Assembly: GCF_021223605.1 (NCBI RefSeq)
Contig: NZ_CP075175.1
Location: 930,001-994,000 of the forward strand
Source of the DNA: Paenibacillus sp. 481
Lineage (GTDB): Bacteria > Bacillota > Bacilli > Paenibacillales > Paenibacillaceae
Length of the DNA stretch: 64,000 bases
Direction: 5' to 3'
Positions 16,879 to 26,299 of this stretch are shown here, in pieces. The stretch's first letter is position 1; every line of letters begins with the position of its first letter. The notes under the pieces were generated by a model, which saw only the letters and a program-made list of their open reading frames with translations, was not told the origin of the DNA and did no database searches. The position numbers and the translations under genes are program-made.

Positions 16879-18852
16879 ATGTGGCTGTTGCTCGTTGTCC
16901 GCGTTATGATGCTGTGCGAGCACATCCATCACCGCGCGAAATAGCGCTGTTGCTCGATGCGAATGTGATCCCGGCTCATCCATGGCAACAACGGATACGG
17001 CATAGCGGGGAACTTTATTGGCTGACACCCCTTGTAAATGGGTAGGGCCGTAGCCGACAAACCAAGTATGAACCTTGGAAGTTCCATGTGATTCTGCTTG
17101 CGCCGTGCCGCTTTTGCCTGCAAGCGGCCAGCGCGCGCTTGTTAAGGCAGTACCTGTGCCATGCTGCACGGTGTCGGCCATCCATTGAAGCAATGTATGC
17201 GCTGTGCGCGGCTGTATAACGCGTACAATTCGTGCTTGGGGCGCAAATTGCGCAAAGGGACGACCTTGCGCGTACTGGACTTCGCGCACTAAACGAGGAT
17301 GTCCACCATAACCATCATTTAGCAAGGTAGCGACAAGGTTGGCCGCTGCGAGCGGCGTCACGCGCACATCACGCTGCCCGATGCCAACTTGAGCCTTTAC
17401 GCCGCCGTCTACATGTAATATCTCAGCTGAACTTTGCGATTCAGATTCAGATTTAGATTTAGGATTAGACTTAGACTTAGGCTCAGATTTATGCTCAGGC
17501 ACAAAAACACGTCCACGCTCTTCACCATCAAAATGCTTAAGCTGCGTATGTCCTACTCCGTCATCTGAAATCATACCGACCGTATCGCCTACACCCAGTC
17601 GATGAGCGTAGGCTTGAATGGTACTTGCATCAAGACGTTCTCCTAATGCAGCAAAAGTAACATTGCATGACTTCGCGAACGCTTCACGCAGGGATAGACG
17701 ACCATGCCCGTCAGACTTCCAGCAAAGCAATCCATATTTTCCATACTTCCCATTGCAATGAAACGATTCATCAATAGAAGTCACACCACTCTCTAGAGCT
17801 GCGGCCGCAATGACTAGCTTAAAGACCGAGCCAGGAACAATCGCCTTTAGCGCTTGATTATTCCAATCCGTTCGTTGTGGCTCTACATGATTCGGGTTGT
17901 AACTCGGACGTGACACCATCGCAACAACATCACGTGTACTGGCATCTAGTACAACAATTGCCCCTTTTTTCAAACCGACACGATCGACTGCTTCTTCTAC
18001 ATCACGCTGCAATTGGATGTCTGTCGTCGTAACAACCTTCAACGGATAATTAGGATTATCCGGTCGTCGCAATCTCACATCTAGCCCATGCAGGGGGCGA
18101 TGTGCTACATCGGTATAATGAACAAACGTCGTCTCTCCTAAGCCCCGCAGAAGCGGCTCAAAAGAACGCTCTAGCCCAGCTGCACCTTGTACACTTTGCA
18201 CTCCATGCTTAGAGGTGTTAGCCCCTCTTTCGATAACTACATCCTGAGGACGAACAGCAGATACGTAGCCAACCCAATGCGGCGTCTGTTGCCCTAGCGG
18301 ATAAGCTAACTGTAGAGGGAGAATACGAACACCGTCCCATTTAGCGCGAATCATGTATTGCGCTTGATCTGCTGGCAACAGATAGGGCAGCTTCTTGTCT
18401 TCGGCTGACGGCCACAACAGCGGCACCGTTGCGGACGACCATTTTTGGATAAGTTCACTTTGTTGTACGTTCAGCGCTGCTGCTAGTTGTTGCGTCACAG
18501 CCGATGTCATAACGGACGGATGTACAGGAAATAATACAAGACCGTACCTCTTTTCACCTCGGATTGGGCGACCTTTTCGGTCAACAATACTGCCGCGTCC
18601 GTCCTCCAGCACAATCGCTCGCTCTCGTTGAATAATCGATTGTTGCAGCAACGTATACTCATCGGCTGGATGTTTATTTGAATATTCACGCTCAGTATGC
18701 TCATGGGCATTCACTGCGCGATAAGTCTGAACAGACCGATGAGGTTGAATAAACTGCAACCAACCAAGCCGCATCGTGTAACAGATGAGAATGAATGTTA
18801 TGAATAATGCTGCCGCCGCGATACGGGAACGGATATGAATTGGACGTGACAA
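16873..18852 (-). CDS. class B penicillin-binding protein (PbpI-like)
   Basis: A peptidoglycan transpeptidase of about 659 residues that cross-links stem peptides outside the membrane. One N-terminal membrane segment (LFITFILICY region) is followed by a dimerisation/pedestal domain and the transpeptidase domain with all three active-site motifs: SVFK (nucleophile Ser), SCN and KSGTA. Position near the U32 peptidase genes resembles pbpI/yrrR in B. subtilis. The start chosen is TTG 18852, seven bases after GGGAGAG; an ATG at 18870 and a longer reading to 18891 are possible. A Lys/Ser-rich insert of about 20 residues (EPKSKSNPKSKSESES) lies between the SCN and KSGT motifs, coded by a DNA repeat. 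Confidence 0.88.
   Translation of the reverse strand: MSRPIHIRSRIAAAALFITFILICYTMRLGWLQFIQPHRSVQTYRAVNAHEHTEREYSNKHPADEYTLLQQSIIQRERAIVLEDGRGSIVDRKGRPIRGEKRYGLVLFPVHPSVMTSAVTQQLAAALNVQQSELIQKWSSATVPLLWPSAEDKKLPYLLPADQAQYMIRAKWDGVRILPLQLAYPLGQQTPHWVGYVSAVRPQDVVIERGANTSKHGVQSVQGAAGLERSFEPLLRGLGETTFVHYTDVAHRPLHGLDVRLRRPDNPNYPLKVVTTTDIQLQRDVEEAVDRVGLKKGAIVVLDASTRDVVAMVSRPSYNPNHVEPQRTDWNNQALKAIVPGSVFKLVIAAAALESGVTSIDESFHCNGKYGKYGLLCWKSDGHGRLSLREAFAKSCNVTFAALGERLDASTIQAYAHRLGVGDTVGMISDDGVGHTQLKHFDGEERGRVFVPEHKSEPKSKSNPKSKSESESQSSAEILHVDGGVKAQVGIGQRDVRVTPLAAANLVATLLNDGYGGHPRLVREVQYAQGRPFAQFAPQARIVRVIQPRTAHTLLQWMADTVQHGTGTALTSARWPLAGKSGTAQAESHGTSKVHTWFVGYGPTHLQGVSANKVPRYAVSVVAMDEPGSHSHRATALFRAVMDVLAQHHNADNEQQPHK
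17439..17499 (-). repeat. degenerate 6-bp tandem repeat inside the PBP gene
   Basis: The plus strand shows runs of TTCAGA/TTTAGA/TTAGAC-like hexamers. In frame they code for alternating Lys-Ser and Ser-Glu residues, so unit gain or loss would keep the reading frame. Confidence 0.7.
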
Positions 18853-18998
18853 TGTTAACTCTCCCTTCATTTTAAGATACAACAGTAACATCCTATCAGA
18901 ACGTAAAACGAATTATTTATTCCTTTTAACCGCTTATTATTTCCAAGCGAATCTCATTTCATACATGTCCACTATAACTAGATGAAATACACACCATA

Positions 18999-19037
18999 CA
19001 AAAAAGGCTGCCTCCACCAAAAAGGGGAAAGCAACCT
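18999..19037 (-). terminator. probable terminator downstream of the chemoreceptor gene
   Basis: On the minus strand GGTTGC and GCAGCC flank a CCCC/GGAG inner pair and are followed by TTTTTTG. The stem has mismatches. It lies about 230 bases after the chemoreceptor stop. The intervening 19079-19160 stretch is AT-rich with repeated TTCAAT/GTTCA motifs and no gene. Confidence 0.6.
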
Positions 19038-19164
19038 TCTTCATACTCATCCAATAAAATTTAAGCGCTATGCATATTGGTTCAATGTTCATTCAATATT
19101 AATTCGATATTCGTTCAATTTGATTTTAATTTGAGTTCACTTTGAGTTCAATATCGGTTCAAAC

Positions 19165-19325
19165 CTTGCCCTTAATTCGCTAAGTCATTAAGATTCAACC
19201 TTTTCCCCTACGTCAGCGGACAGTTGCTCAAAGGTAAACCGAGACTTGCCCTTAATTCGCTAAGTCATTAAGATTCAACCTTTTCCCCTACGTCAGCGGA
19301 CAGTTGCTCAAAGGTAAACCGAGAC
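19165..19325 (-). repeat. 80-bp tandem direct duplication of the chemoreceptor 3' end
   Basis: Positions 19165-19245 and 19245-19325 are identical (81-base match, period 80). The unit holds the last 19 codons of the chemoreceptor gene, its stop, and about 20 bases of 3' flank. The functional copy is the right-hand one; the left copy is untranslated and out of frame. Confidence 0.95.
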
Positions 19326-21412
19326 AGACGCTCCTGCAAATCAAGCGATACTTGCTCCAACTCGTTAGACAAGTTCACAAGCCTCGCAGACACCGACATT
19401 TGCTCGGAGCTAAGTGATGCAACCTCTTCAGAAGTAGCTGATGATTGTTCTGCAACGGCACTTACATTTGCTATCGCCTCATTTAGCGCACTCTGGGTTT
19501 CAGACAAATCATGGACCGCAGATGTAGCACCATCTAGCTTCGTCATCAGCGTCCCCATTTGCACATGGACAGCTCGAAAAATAATGTCTGCTTCCTTAAC
19601 GGCGTCCGCTTGCTCACGAAAAATCGGATTAGCGTCACCTAACATCCTAACGGTTTCGTTCACTTCACGCTGAATATTTTCGGTAATGGAGCCGACAATC
19701 TCAATCGATTGCTTGGATTGATCCGCAAGCTTACGAATCTCATCAGCGACGACCATGAATCCTTTGCCCGCTGCTCCAGCTCGCGCTGCTTCGATAGCCG
19801 CATTCAGTGACAAGATGTTCGTCTGTTTAGCCAACTGAGTCAACACATCCAAAATATTGCGCGCAGACGACGTGCTATCTTTAAGCGCATCAACTTTACT
19901 AACGAGCGAATGGACGATTTGTTCAGTCGCAGCCGTCTTGTCATTTAATTCATCCATATAACTCGTGCCGCGTTTACTGGCATTTTCCACTTCCGTCGCA
20001 GCCTGGAACATAGCTGCATTTAGCTGTACGACTTGCGCTACTTGATTTGCTGTATGATCCGTCCATTCATTTCCTCGTTCTGCTTCCGCTGCCAATCCTG
20101 TCGCACCACTCGCAATTTCTTCCGTCGCTAACGCAATGTCACGCGCCGCTTGCGCCGTTTGCCGCGATGCGTCGCTAAGCTTGCTCGCACTTGTCATAAC
20201 GGATTGCGCTGAACTTCCCGTGCGCTGTACTAAATCGCCGATGCGACTCATCATAGTGTTAAAGCTTGCGGCCACCTCACCGATCTCATCTTTGGATTGC
20301 ACAGCCATTCGCAATCCGAGTTGGCCTTGCGCTCCTTCTTCCATTAAGTCACGCATTCGCTTAAGCGGTCTGCCAATGCTGCGCATGACGTACCAGCCCA
20401 TCAAAATAGCAATAAGTAGAGCCACACCAATACTAAGCAGGGTCATATTTCGAATAGCCGCTGTCCCAGCAAGAAGTTCATCAACAGGAATAAAGCCATT
20501 TAAGGTCCAATTCGTAATACTCGACTTATAATATACACCGAGCAATTCCTGACCTTCTTTGTTAGTCACAGACTGTCTACCCGTCTTTTCTCCATCTGCC
20601 ACTAATTGCACTGGCGGCGCTTGACCAATCAGCTCTTTATTGTGCGAGATCACCAGATTCCCCTCAGCACTGACTAGCTGCGCAAATCCACCTACACCTG
20701 TCTTCCACTCCATATGCTCTTGCAAAGAATCCGCGTATATTTCAGTAACGAGCATATACGTATTGCCTGAGCTAACGTTTTTAACAGTGCGTGCCAACGC
20801 AAATGTCTCCTTAGGGCCTTGCTGGGATAACCCTTTCTCTGATGTCGGGACCCACACGACACTGCCCTCTTTTTGCACCGCTTGTTTAAACCAAGATTCG
20901 TTCCGAAGACTACCCAGCATAGAGTGAGCCAAGCCACTCGTATAAATCGGTCCATATGACTCTTCAACCGGTATCAGCAGCAGACTGAATACGGAATCGT
21001 TCCCAAATACAAGCGCTTTTAAATTTTTCTCGACATCCGTCATCCTTTGTAACTTTTCATACTCTGTAATTGCTGTATTCGTCTTCGTAAGCGATAGCGC
21101 CTTCTGTAAATCTTGATCAAACAAAATTTGATTCGAAAGATCAACATAGTTGTTGAACATAATATCCAACTTATCGCCTAACTGTGTGATCGCCGCTTCC
21201 TCCAGCATAGACATTTCTTGCTCAATAATCGTTCTAGACTGGTTGAAAGAAAATAGACCTATACTTCCGACAAGCACGGTAATACCGATAAAAAACAACA
21301 AAAATAATCTTGTTCCTACTGAACGAGCAGGATGCCATTGCAGGTTCCTCACCTTAAATTTATTGTTGTTCAAGGGTGAATTGCTCTGCTTCCGAAGTAA
21401 CACCCAACGCAT
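19268..21412 (-). CDS. methyl-accepting chemotaxis protein
   Basis: A 714-residue transmembrane chemoreceptor. Membrane segment 1 is near residues 32-54 ([19 protein letters not shown]), followed by an extracellular Cache-type sensor of about 265 residues, membrane segment 2 near 325-345 ([19 protein letters not shown]), a HAMP linker ([12 protein letters not shown]) and a long coiled-coil signalling domain. The CheA/CheW-binding hairpin tip reads [20 protein letters not shown], as expected. It should report small-molecule ligands to CheA, but the ligand is unknown. It is a single-gene unit, and its 3' end is duplicated immediately downstream. The length is normal for the family. Confidence 0.93.
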   Translation of the reverse strand: MRWVLLRKQSNSPLNNNKFKVRNLQWHPARSVGTRLFLLFFIGITVLVGSIGLFSFNQSRTIIEQEMSMLEEAAITQLGDKLDIMFNNYVDLSNQILFDQDLQKALSLTKTNTAITEYEKLQRMTDVEKNLKALVFGNDSVFSLLLIPVEESYGPIYTSGLAHSMLGSLRNESWFKQAVQKEGSVVWVPTSEKGLSQQGPKETFALARTVKNVSSGNTYMLVTEIYADSLQEHMEWKTGVGGFAQLVSAEGNLVISHNKELIGQAPPVQLVADGEKTGRQSVTNKEGQELLGVYYKSSITNWTLNGFIPVDELLAGTAAIRNMTLLSIGVALLIAILMGWYVMRSIGRPLKRMRDLMEEGAQGQLGLRMAVQSKDEIGEVAASFNTMMSRIGDLVQRTGSSAQSVMTSASKLSDASRQTAQAARDIALATEEIASGATGLAAEAERGNEWTDHTANQVAQVVQLNAAMFQAATEVENASKRGTSYMDELNDKTAATEQIVHSLVSKVDALKDSTSSARNILDVLTQLAKQTNILSLNAAIEAARAGAAGKGFMVVADEIRKLADQSKQSIEIVGSITENIQREVNETVRMLGDANPIFREQADAVKEADIIFRAVHVQMGTLMTKLDGATSAVHDLSETQSALNEAIANVSAVAEQSSATSEEVASLSSEQMSVSARLVNLSNELEQVSLDLQERLSRFTFEQLSADVGEKVES

Positions 21413-21518
21413 ATGCCTCCCCCTTAATTAAAAGTCTTATGCACGATACCTTGTTGAACTAGTGAACCATTTTTATCATTCGACACAAGACGACTAATCC
21501 CTCTATTTTCCTGAACAT

Positions 21519-21550
21519 AAAAAAACCCCCTCGGCACATCCAAGGGGGTC
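21519..21550 (-). terminator. terminator after the U32 peptidase gene
   Basis: On the minus strand GACCCCCTTGG pairs with CCGAGGGGGT and is followed by seven T residues. It lies about 15 bases past the stop codon. Confidence 0.9.
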
Positions 21551-21565
21551 AACTATCGTTTAGCG

Positions 21566-22897
21566 TTATTTTCTTTTGCGCATCATATCGAAATAAGCAA
21601 CAGGCTGGGCTACTTTCATGCGTACATGCTGCAAAGGATGACGAGCAACATCTAGCTCGTTTCCTTCTGTATCCCAAATGCACTCTACTGTCTGCTTAAA
21701 GAACTTGCCATTTGGTCCAAAGAACTCAATTTCAGTGCCCACTTTGAAATGGTTGCGCTGCTGTATAGTAGCAATACCTGTCTCAGCATCGTAATCCATA
21801 ACAAGGCCCGCAAAATCAAACGGCACCGCTTTATCTTCCGGCTCATAAATATGATCTTCATGATCCGGATCTTCAATGAAGAAGCCTGTATTAACAGGGC
21901 GGTTAGCTGCTTTGTTCATTTCCTCAATCCACTCTGGCTTCACCACATAGTTGTCTGGGTCTGCTAAGTAAGAATCGATTGCCTGACGGTATACATTGAT
22001 GACCGTTGCCACATAGTGAATGGACTTCATCCGGCCTTCAACTTTGAAGCTGTCTACGCCTACTTCGATGAGTTCAGGCAAATGATCGATCATGCACAAA
22101 TCTTTTGCACTCATCGCAAAATGGTTATCTTCCTCTTTAAACAACGGTAATTGCGTGATACCGACCTTGAACTGCTCCAAAGCAGAGGATTCTGCTGCTT
22201 CCTCCGCAGACACCAATTCGTCCAAGTTAGGACGTCCGTCCTCAAACAAATCGTATTTCCAACGGCAAGATTGGCAGCAACCTCCACGATTGGAATCGCG
22301 GTCTGTGAAGTGATTCGACAACACGCAGCGTCCAGAATACGAAGAACACATAGCACCATGAATAAAGGCTTCGATTTCAACATCGACGCGACTCTTCATC
22401 TCTGCAATTTCTTCCAGACTCGTTTCACGAGCAAGAACGACACGCGGCGCGCCTTCTTCTTTCCAAAATTGCACCGTTTGCCAGTTGGCAATCGACTGCT
22501 GTGTACTCACGTGTACTTCCACGCCTGGCGCAACGCGCTGAGCGGTCTCAATAATAGCTGGGTCAGCCACAATAATAGCGCTAATCCCTACTTCTTCAAG
22601 CTTGCGCAAATAAGCTTCTATACCTTCAATATCTTCATTATGAGCGTAAATGTTCGTTGCAACGAATACTTTGGCTCCATACTTGTTAGCGAATTCCACG
22701 CCTTCGCGCATTTCTTCAAAGCTAAAATTGTCCGCGTTCGAACGCAAACCGTACTTTTGACCGCCAATATATACAGCATCTGCTCCGTAATGGACGGCGA
22801 ATTTCAGCTTTTCCAGATTGCCAGCGGGAGCTAGCAGTTCCGGTTTATCTAGGCGGTACCGCTTACCTGTAAACTTAGGCTTTACCTTCGTTGTCAT
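21566..22897 (-). CDS. yrrO: U32-family peptidase / tRNA or rRNA hydroxylation-type protein (YrrO-like)
   Basis: A 443-residue U32 protein. The N-terminal TIM-barrel half starts with KPELLAPAGNLEKLKFAVHYGADAVYIG split over the usual first strands. The U32 signature E-x-F-x-x-G-[AS]-M-C is seen as EAFIHGAMCSSYSGRC, with the conserved later cysteines GGCCQSCRW. Family members such as TrhP/RlhA act in RNA hydroxylation, while others were described as collagenases; the exact reaction is uncertain. It lies 46 bp after the second U32 gene, as yrrN-yrrO do in B. subtilis, so the two products probably act together. AGGGAG precedes the ATG. Confidence 0.9.
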   Translation of the reverse strand: MTTKVKPKFTGKRYRLDKPELLAPAGNLEKLKFAVHYGADAVYIGGQKYGLRSNADNFSFEEMREGVEFANKYGAKVFVATNIYAHNEDIEGIEAYLRKLEEVGISAIIVADPAIIETAQRVAPGVEVHVSTQQSIANWQTVQFWKEEGAPRVVLARETSLEEIAEMKSRVDVEIEAFIHGAMCSSYSGRCVLSNHFTDRDSNRGGCCQSCRWKYDLFEDGRPNLDELVSAEEAAESSALEQFKVGITQLPLFKEEDNHFAMSAKDLCMIDHLPELIEVGVDSFKVEGRMKSIHYVATVINVYRQAIDSYLADPDNYVVKPEWIEEMNKAANRPVNTGFFIEDPDHEDHIYEPEDKAVPFDFAGLVMDYDAETGIATIQQRNHFKVGTEIEFFGPNGKFFKQTVECIWDTEGNELDVARHPLQHVRMKVAQPVAYFDMMRKRK

Positions 22898-22943
22898 TGC
22901 TGTGCTCCCTTCATCCTCGGTAAATCTTATTTATCTCGTGCAT

Positions 22944-23879
22944 TTAGTACATCTGTTCTTTATAGAAAAATCCGAATGACAGCTCGCGTTCAGGGTCTTG
23001 AACGCTGCGAATGCGCTCCAGCCACTCTTCCTTAAATTCATACTGCTCAGGGTTCGCCACATACGCATCGATCGCTTCGCGATAAACACGAACGACCATT
23101 TCATTATAGGTCGTCGATTTTAGCAAGCCTTCTATTTTAAAGCTGTCGATACGTGCATCCAGCAAAAACTTAAAGTCTTCGATGATGCACACATCATCCG
23201 AACTCATAATGTGCGTACCATTTATATCTTCGTACAACGGATACTTTTCATCTTGACGCTCTTGTTCAATTAAGAACATTTTGCGATCCAAGCCAACATT
23301 GTTCGCCTGTTCATCATCGCCGATATGATGAAAATAATGCTGCACCAAATTACGCTTCGAATGATAAATGTTCGTCATGCCGTGTATTTGAACTTCAACT
23401 TCCATATCCGGAAGTTGTCGCTTCATTTCTTGAATCTCTTCCATGTTAAGCTCACGCGCAGCAACGATACGCTTAGAGCCACGCTTCTGCCAATACCGCG
23501 CTGTCATATAGTTTGTGGACGTCATCTCAGCATTCCAATGCAGCTTTAATGATGGCGCTGCTTGTCTTACGCTCATCAGAATAGCCGGGTCACCGAATAT
23601 TACCGCGTCTACGCCAAGCGCTTCAAGCTGCTGCAAGTATGCAGGCAAATCGTTTAACACATCGTTATGCAAAATGTTGTTTGCTGACACATACAGCTTT
23701 GCACCGTACTTGCGGACGATAGGTATGCATAACGCGATGTCTGCTAGCGTCACATCACCCGGCAGACGCATGCCGTATTTTTGCTCCCCGACGATAACCG
23801 CGCTTGCTCCAGCTTCCAGCATACGCTCTACTTCTGCGACGCTACCAGCCGTAACTAGCAATTCAGGTTGATATGTCAT
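22944..23879 (-). CDS. yrrN: U32-family peptidase / RNA hydroxylation-type protein (YrrN-like)
   Basis: A 311-residue U32 protein, shorter than its neighbour and close to the length of B. subtilis YrrN. It opens with PELLVTAGSVAEVERMLEAGA and keeps the barrel pattern, but the cysteine cluster of the signature is replaced (EVQIHGMTNIYHSKRN), so it is likely the partner subunit without the metal or Fe-S ligands. The ATG at 23879 was chosen because homologous proteins begin at this point; the frame stays open upstream to 23954 without homology. Confidence 0.88.
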   Translation of the reverse strand: MTYQPELLVTAGSVAEVERMLEAGASAVIVGEQKYGMRLPGDVTLADIALCIPIVRKYGAKLYVSANNILHNDVLNDLPAYLQQLEALGVDAVIFGDPAILMSVRQAAPSLKLHWNAEMTSTNYMTARYWQKRGSKRIVAARELNMEEIQEMKRQLPDMEVEVQIHGMTNIYHSKRNLVQHYFHHIGDDEQANNVGLDRKMFLIEQERQDEKYPLYEDINGTHIMSSDDVCIIEDFKFLLDARIDSFKIEGLLKSTTYNEMVVRVYREAIDAYVANPEQYEFKEEWLERIRSVQDPERELSFGFFYKEQMY

Positions 23880-23997
23880 CCTAGTCACCACTTTCATATA
23901 TGCCTTACAAGCGAACAATGAGCAACTTAAACGTCGTACGGTGTCCATTTGCAATCACCGAATCGAACCGCCTTCGCTGCTGTTTCGCAACATGTTG

Positions 23998-25056
23998 TTA
24001 TTTCGCCTGCTGTTTACTTTTCTCGATATTACGCTCATGTTCCGCGAACGTTTTTGCGAATAAATGTCCACTCGTGCCGTCTTTTTTCGTCACATAAAAT
24101 AAATACTCGGACGCCTCGGGCTGCAAAGCAGCCTTAATTGACGCTACACTCGGGCTTGCAATCGGCCCTGGAGGTAAACCTTCAATTTTGTACGTATTAT
24201 AAGGGCTGTCAATACCCAAATCTTTATAATACAAGCGTTCCTTAGGTTTGTCTAGCGCGTACTGTACCGTCGCGTCGATCTGCAATCTCATGCCTTTTTT
24301 AATGCGGTTATAGATAACACCTGCAACGAGTGGGCGTTCTTCATCCACAACGACTTCCCGTTCGATCAGAGATGCGATTGTAAGCAGTTCATGCAAATCA
24401 AGACCTTGTTTCTTCATATCTGCTTGCCATTGCGGAGATGCATCATCCAGACGTTTCTCGGTCTCCTTGATCATCCGGAGCACGATATCCTCTGCCGCAC
24501 TTTCTTTTTTCAACTCGTACGTTTCGGGGAACAAATAACCTTCAAGCTGGTGCATAATCAAGTTGCTGTCAGGTATAGCATCAAATAAAGTCGTGCGTCC
24601 CTTCAACCATGCTTTATCGTTAACGAGCTGCAAAAAATGGCTTCGTTCTACATATCCTTCTTTGCTAAGCTTGTCCGCCATTTGCGTAACCGTATATCCT
24701 TCTGGAACCGTAAACCGGATCATTTCATCTTTCAAGACGTCACCTGCGTTAAGCTTGCGAATGATCTCATCTAACGTAACACCAGGTTGAAAGGCATACG
24801 TGCCGGCTTGAAAACGAGCACCTTCGTTGTTCATTTTCAAATACGATTTAAATAAGAACGAATTGCGAATGATTCCTGCTTGCTCTAACTGAGAAGCAAT
24901 GACAGAAGGCCCACTACCTCGTTCAATAGTAAGCTTTACTTGGCTTTCTTGTGCTGGCATCGGCTTTAATCCGTTCCATGCGTACCACACGCCAACTCCC
25001 GCAAGCAAAGCAACCATCACCAATAGCGCTAAAGACACTTTAGCCCAAGACTTCAT
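23998..25056 (-). CDS. mltG: endolytic murein transglycosylase MltG
   Basis: A 352-residue membrane-anchored lytic transglycosylase (YceG family). One N-terminal membrane segment (about 8-28) is followed by a LysM-like domain (VPEGYTVTQMADKLSKEGY) and the catalytic domain with LLTIASLIEREV, which holds the catalytic Glu, and the C-terminal YNTYKIEGLPPGPI block. MltG cleaves nascent glycan strands and sets their length. GAGAGGTG lies five bases before the ATG at 25056. Order (ruvX, DUF1292, mltG, yrrN, yrrO) matches B. subtilis, where the gene is called yrrL. Confidence 0.94.
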   Translation of the reverse strand: MKSWAKVSLALLVMVALLAGVGVWYAWNGLKPMPAQESQVKLTIERGSGPSVIASQLEQAGIIRNSFLFKSYLKMNNEGARFQAGTYAFQPGVTLDEIIRKLNAGDVLKDEMIRFTVPEGYTVTQMADKLSKEGYVERSHFLQLVNDKAWLKGRTTLFDAIPDSNLIMHQLEGYLFPETYELKKESAAEDIVLRMIKETEKRLDDASPQWQADMKKQGLDLHELLTIASLIEREVVVDEERPLVAGVIYNRIKKGMRLQIDATVQYALDKPKERLYYKDLGIDSPYNTYKIEGLPPGPIASPSVASIKAALQPEASEYLFYVTKKDGTSGHLFAKTFAEHERNIEKSKQQAK

Positions 25057-25081
25057 TCTTACACCTCTCCAACATGGCAAA

Positions 25082-25105
25082 AAAGAGCGGTTAAGCCGCC
25101 CTTTT
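25082..25105 (-). terminator. terminator between DUF1292 gene and mltG
   Basis: On the minus strand GGGCGGCTTAACCGCTC folds as a short GC stem and is followed by TTTTTTG. It separates the small acidic genes from mltG. Confidence 0.75.
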
Positions 25106-25151
25106 CACCAAAATATTGTTCGTTACGTTGCTGGAATTCACTTACTTATCG

Positions 25152-25460
25152 TTACTTCTCTGCTTCAAACTCGTCCGCATATGCATGCTCGTCATAAAGC
25201 TCCATAACTTCTTCCCACTCTTCGTCATCCGTGATGCTCTCAAGCTCAAAGCCGCCATCGCCATCCGCAACGACCTGGAATAAATCCGGCTCTGCGTCCT
25301 TCGCACCTGTCGGCAACAACACGGCATACGCTTTGTCGCGAAGCTTAAACTCAGCTACTAATGTATATTCGCGGCCTTTTCCCTGTTCATCTGTCATTTC
25401 GACAGATTGTCCGTATAGGCTTCGCAATTGATCGATAAATTGAATTTGCTCTTGACTCAC
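25152..25460 (-). CDS. DUF1292 family small acidic protein
   Basis: A 102-residue, strongly acidic protein of the DUF1292 (YrzB) family. It is rich in Glu and Asp, with an EYTLVAEFKLRDKAYAVLLP core and a DDEEWEEVMELYDE tail. Function is unknown. The start is the GTG at 25460, which overlaps the stop of the upstream gene by four bases, so the two are probably coupled. It is a second, diverged copy next to another DUF1292 gene. Confidence 0.85.
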   Translation of the reverse strand: MSQEQIQFIDQLRSLYGQSVEMTDEQGKGREYTLVAEFKLRDKAYAVLLPTGAKDAEPDLFQVVADGDGGFELESITDDEEWEEVMELYDEHAYADEFEAEK

Positions 25461-25783
25461 GCTTTATTACCTACATCCGCAGCGGAGTCCTCTTCTTCGT
25501 CGTCATATCCAGCTAATGTATTGAATGTTTCTTCAACGATATTCCACTCTTCTTCGTCTTCAATCGTGAACAGTTTCAAATCGTCGCCATCTTCTTCATA
25601 GCGGAATGCGTATACTTCTTCTTCCTCATCGTCCGTGCCTTCTACAGGCACGACCATCATATACTTTTTGTCAGAGCCGTCGACATCAAACTTCATGATG
25701 ACTTCGAACTCTTCCTCGTTGCCTTCGTCGTCCGGAATATAAATAATTTCCGCTTCTTCTTGCAGTTCTTTATTATTCGTCAT
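25457..25783 (-). CDS. DUF1292 family small acidic protein (YrzB-like)
   Basis: A 108-residue, very acidic protein of the DUF1292 family with the core IIYIPDDEGNEEEFEVIMKF and MMVVPVEGTDDEEEEVYAFRY. Function unknown; the family is widespread in Firmicutes beside ruvX. The ATG at 25783 follows GGTGAGGGG; a longer frame runs into ruvX and lacks a site. It lies 10 bp after ruvX and overlaps the next DUF1292 gene. Confidence 0.88.
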   Translation of the reverse strand: MTNNKELQEEAEIIYIPDDEGNEEEFEVIMKFDVDGSDKKYMMVVPVEGTDDEEEEVYAFRYEEDGDDLKLFTIEDEEEWNIVEETFNTLAGYDDEEEDSAADVGNKA

Positions 25784-25793
25784 AATAAACCCC

Positions 25794-26210
25794 TCACCTT
25801 CTTGATTCAAAGTCAAGATACGTTTGTAAAATAATCGTCGCCGCCATCTTATCGACGACTTGCTTACGCTTTTTGCGACTGACGTCGGCTTCGATTAGCG
25901 TGCGTTCCGCCGACACCGTGCTCAAGCGCTCATCCCAAAGGTGAACGGGAAGTCCGAACAATTGCTTCAGCGTTTCAGCAAAAGCAAGGCTTATTTCGCC
26001 GCGCGGACCTATAGTACCATTCATATTTTTCGGCAGTCCGAGCACGATAGCTTCAACGCCGTGCTCCTTAATGATGGCTTCCAAGCGCTGCAAATCAGCA
26101 TCATCATTGCGACGTGTAATTACTTCTAAACCTTGAGCTGTCCAACCGAATGCGTCGCTAACTGCAACACCGATTCTACGATCCCCATAATCCAAGCCAA
26201 GAATTTTCAT
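25794..26210 (-). CDS. ruvX: Holliday junction resolvase-like protein RuvX/YqgF
   Basis: A 138-residue RNase H-fold protein. It starts with the diagnostic [19 protein letters not shown], keeps [13 protein letters not shown] and WDERLST, and ends in a region with the final Asp ([11 protein letters not shown]). YqgF proteins act in pre-16S rRNA 5' end processing, and a Holliday junction role has also been proposed. AGGAGATAAG precedes the ATG. It lies between the ireB-like gene and the DUF1292 genes, as in B. subtilis (yrrK). Confidence 0.93.
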   Translation of the reverse strand: MKILGLDYGDRRIGVAVSDAFGWTAQGLEVITRRNDDADLQRLEAIIKEHGVEAIVLGLPKNMNGTIGPRGEISLAFAETLKQLFGLPVHLWDERLSTVSAERTLIEADVSRKKRKQVVDKMAATIILQTYLDFESRR

Positions 26211-26267
26211 CTTATCTCCTACGATTTGTTTCTTCTATACATGTTATTCATGATGCCGGTACACAGA

Positions 26268-26299
26268 ATCATCATCGATAAATGATTATCGATGATGAT
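26268..26299. repeat. perfect 13-bp inverted repeat at the ireB-like gene end
   Basis: ATCATCATCGATA (26268-26280) and TATCGATGATGAT (26287-26299) are separated by six bases. The right arm codes for the last residues (NHHR) of the ireB-like gene. There is no T-run on the minus strand, so a processing or stability element is more likely than a terminator. Confidence 0.85.

Noticed and set aside
22151..22834. Plus-strand frame of 227 codons opposite the yrrO-like gene.
   Set aside because: Shadow of the U32 peptidase gene, no ribosome binding site.
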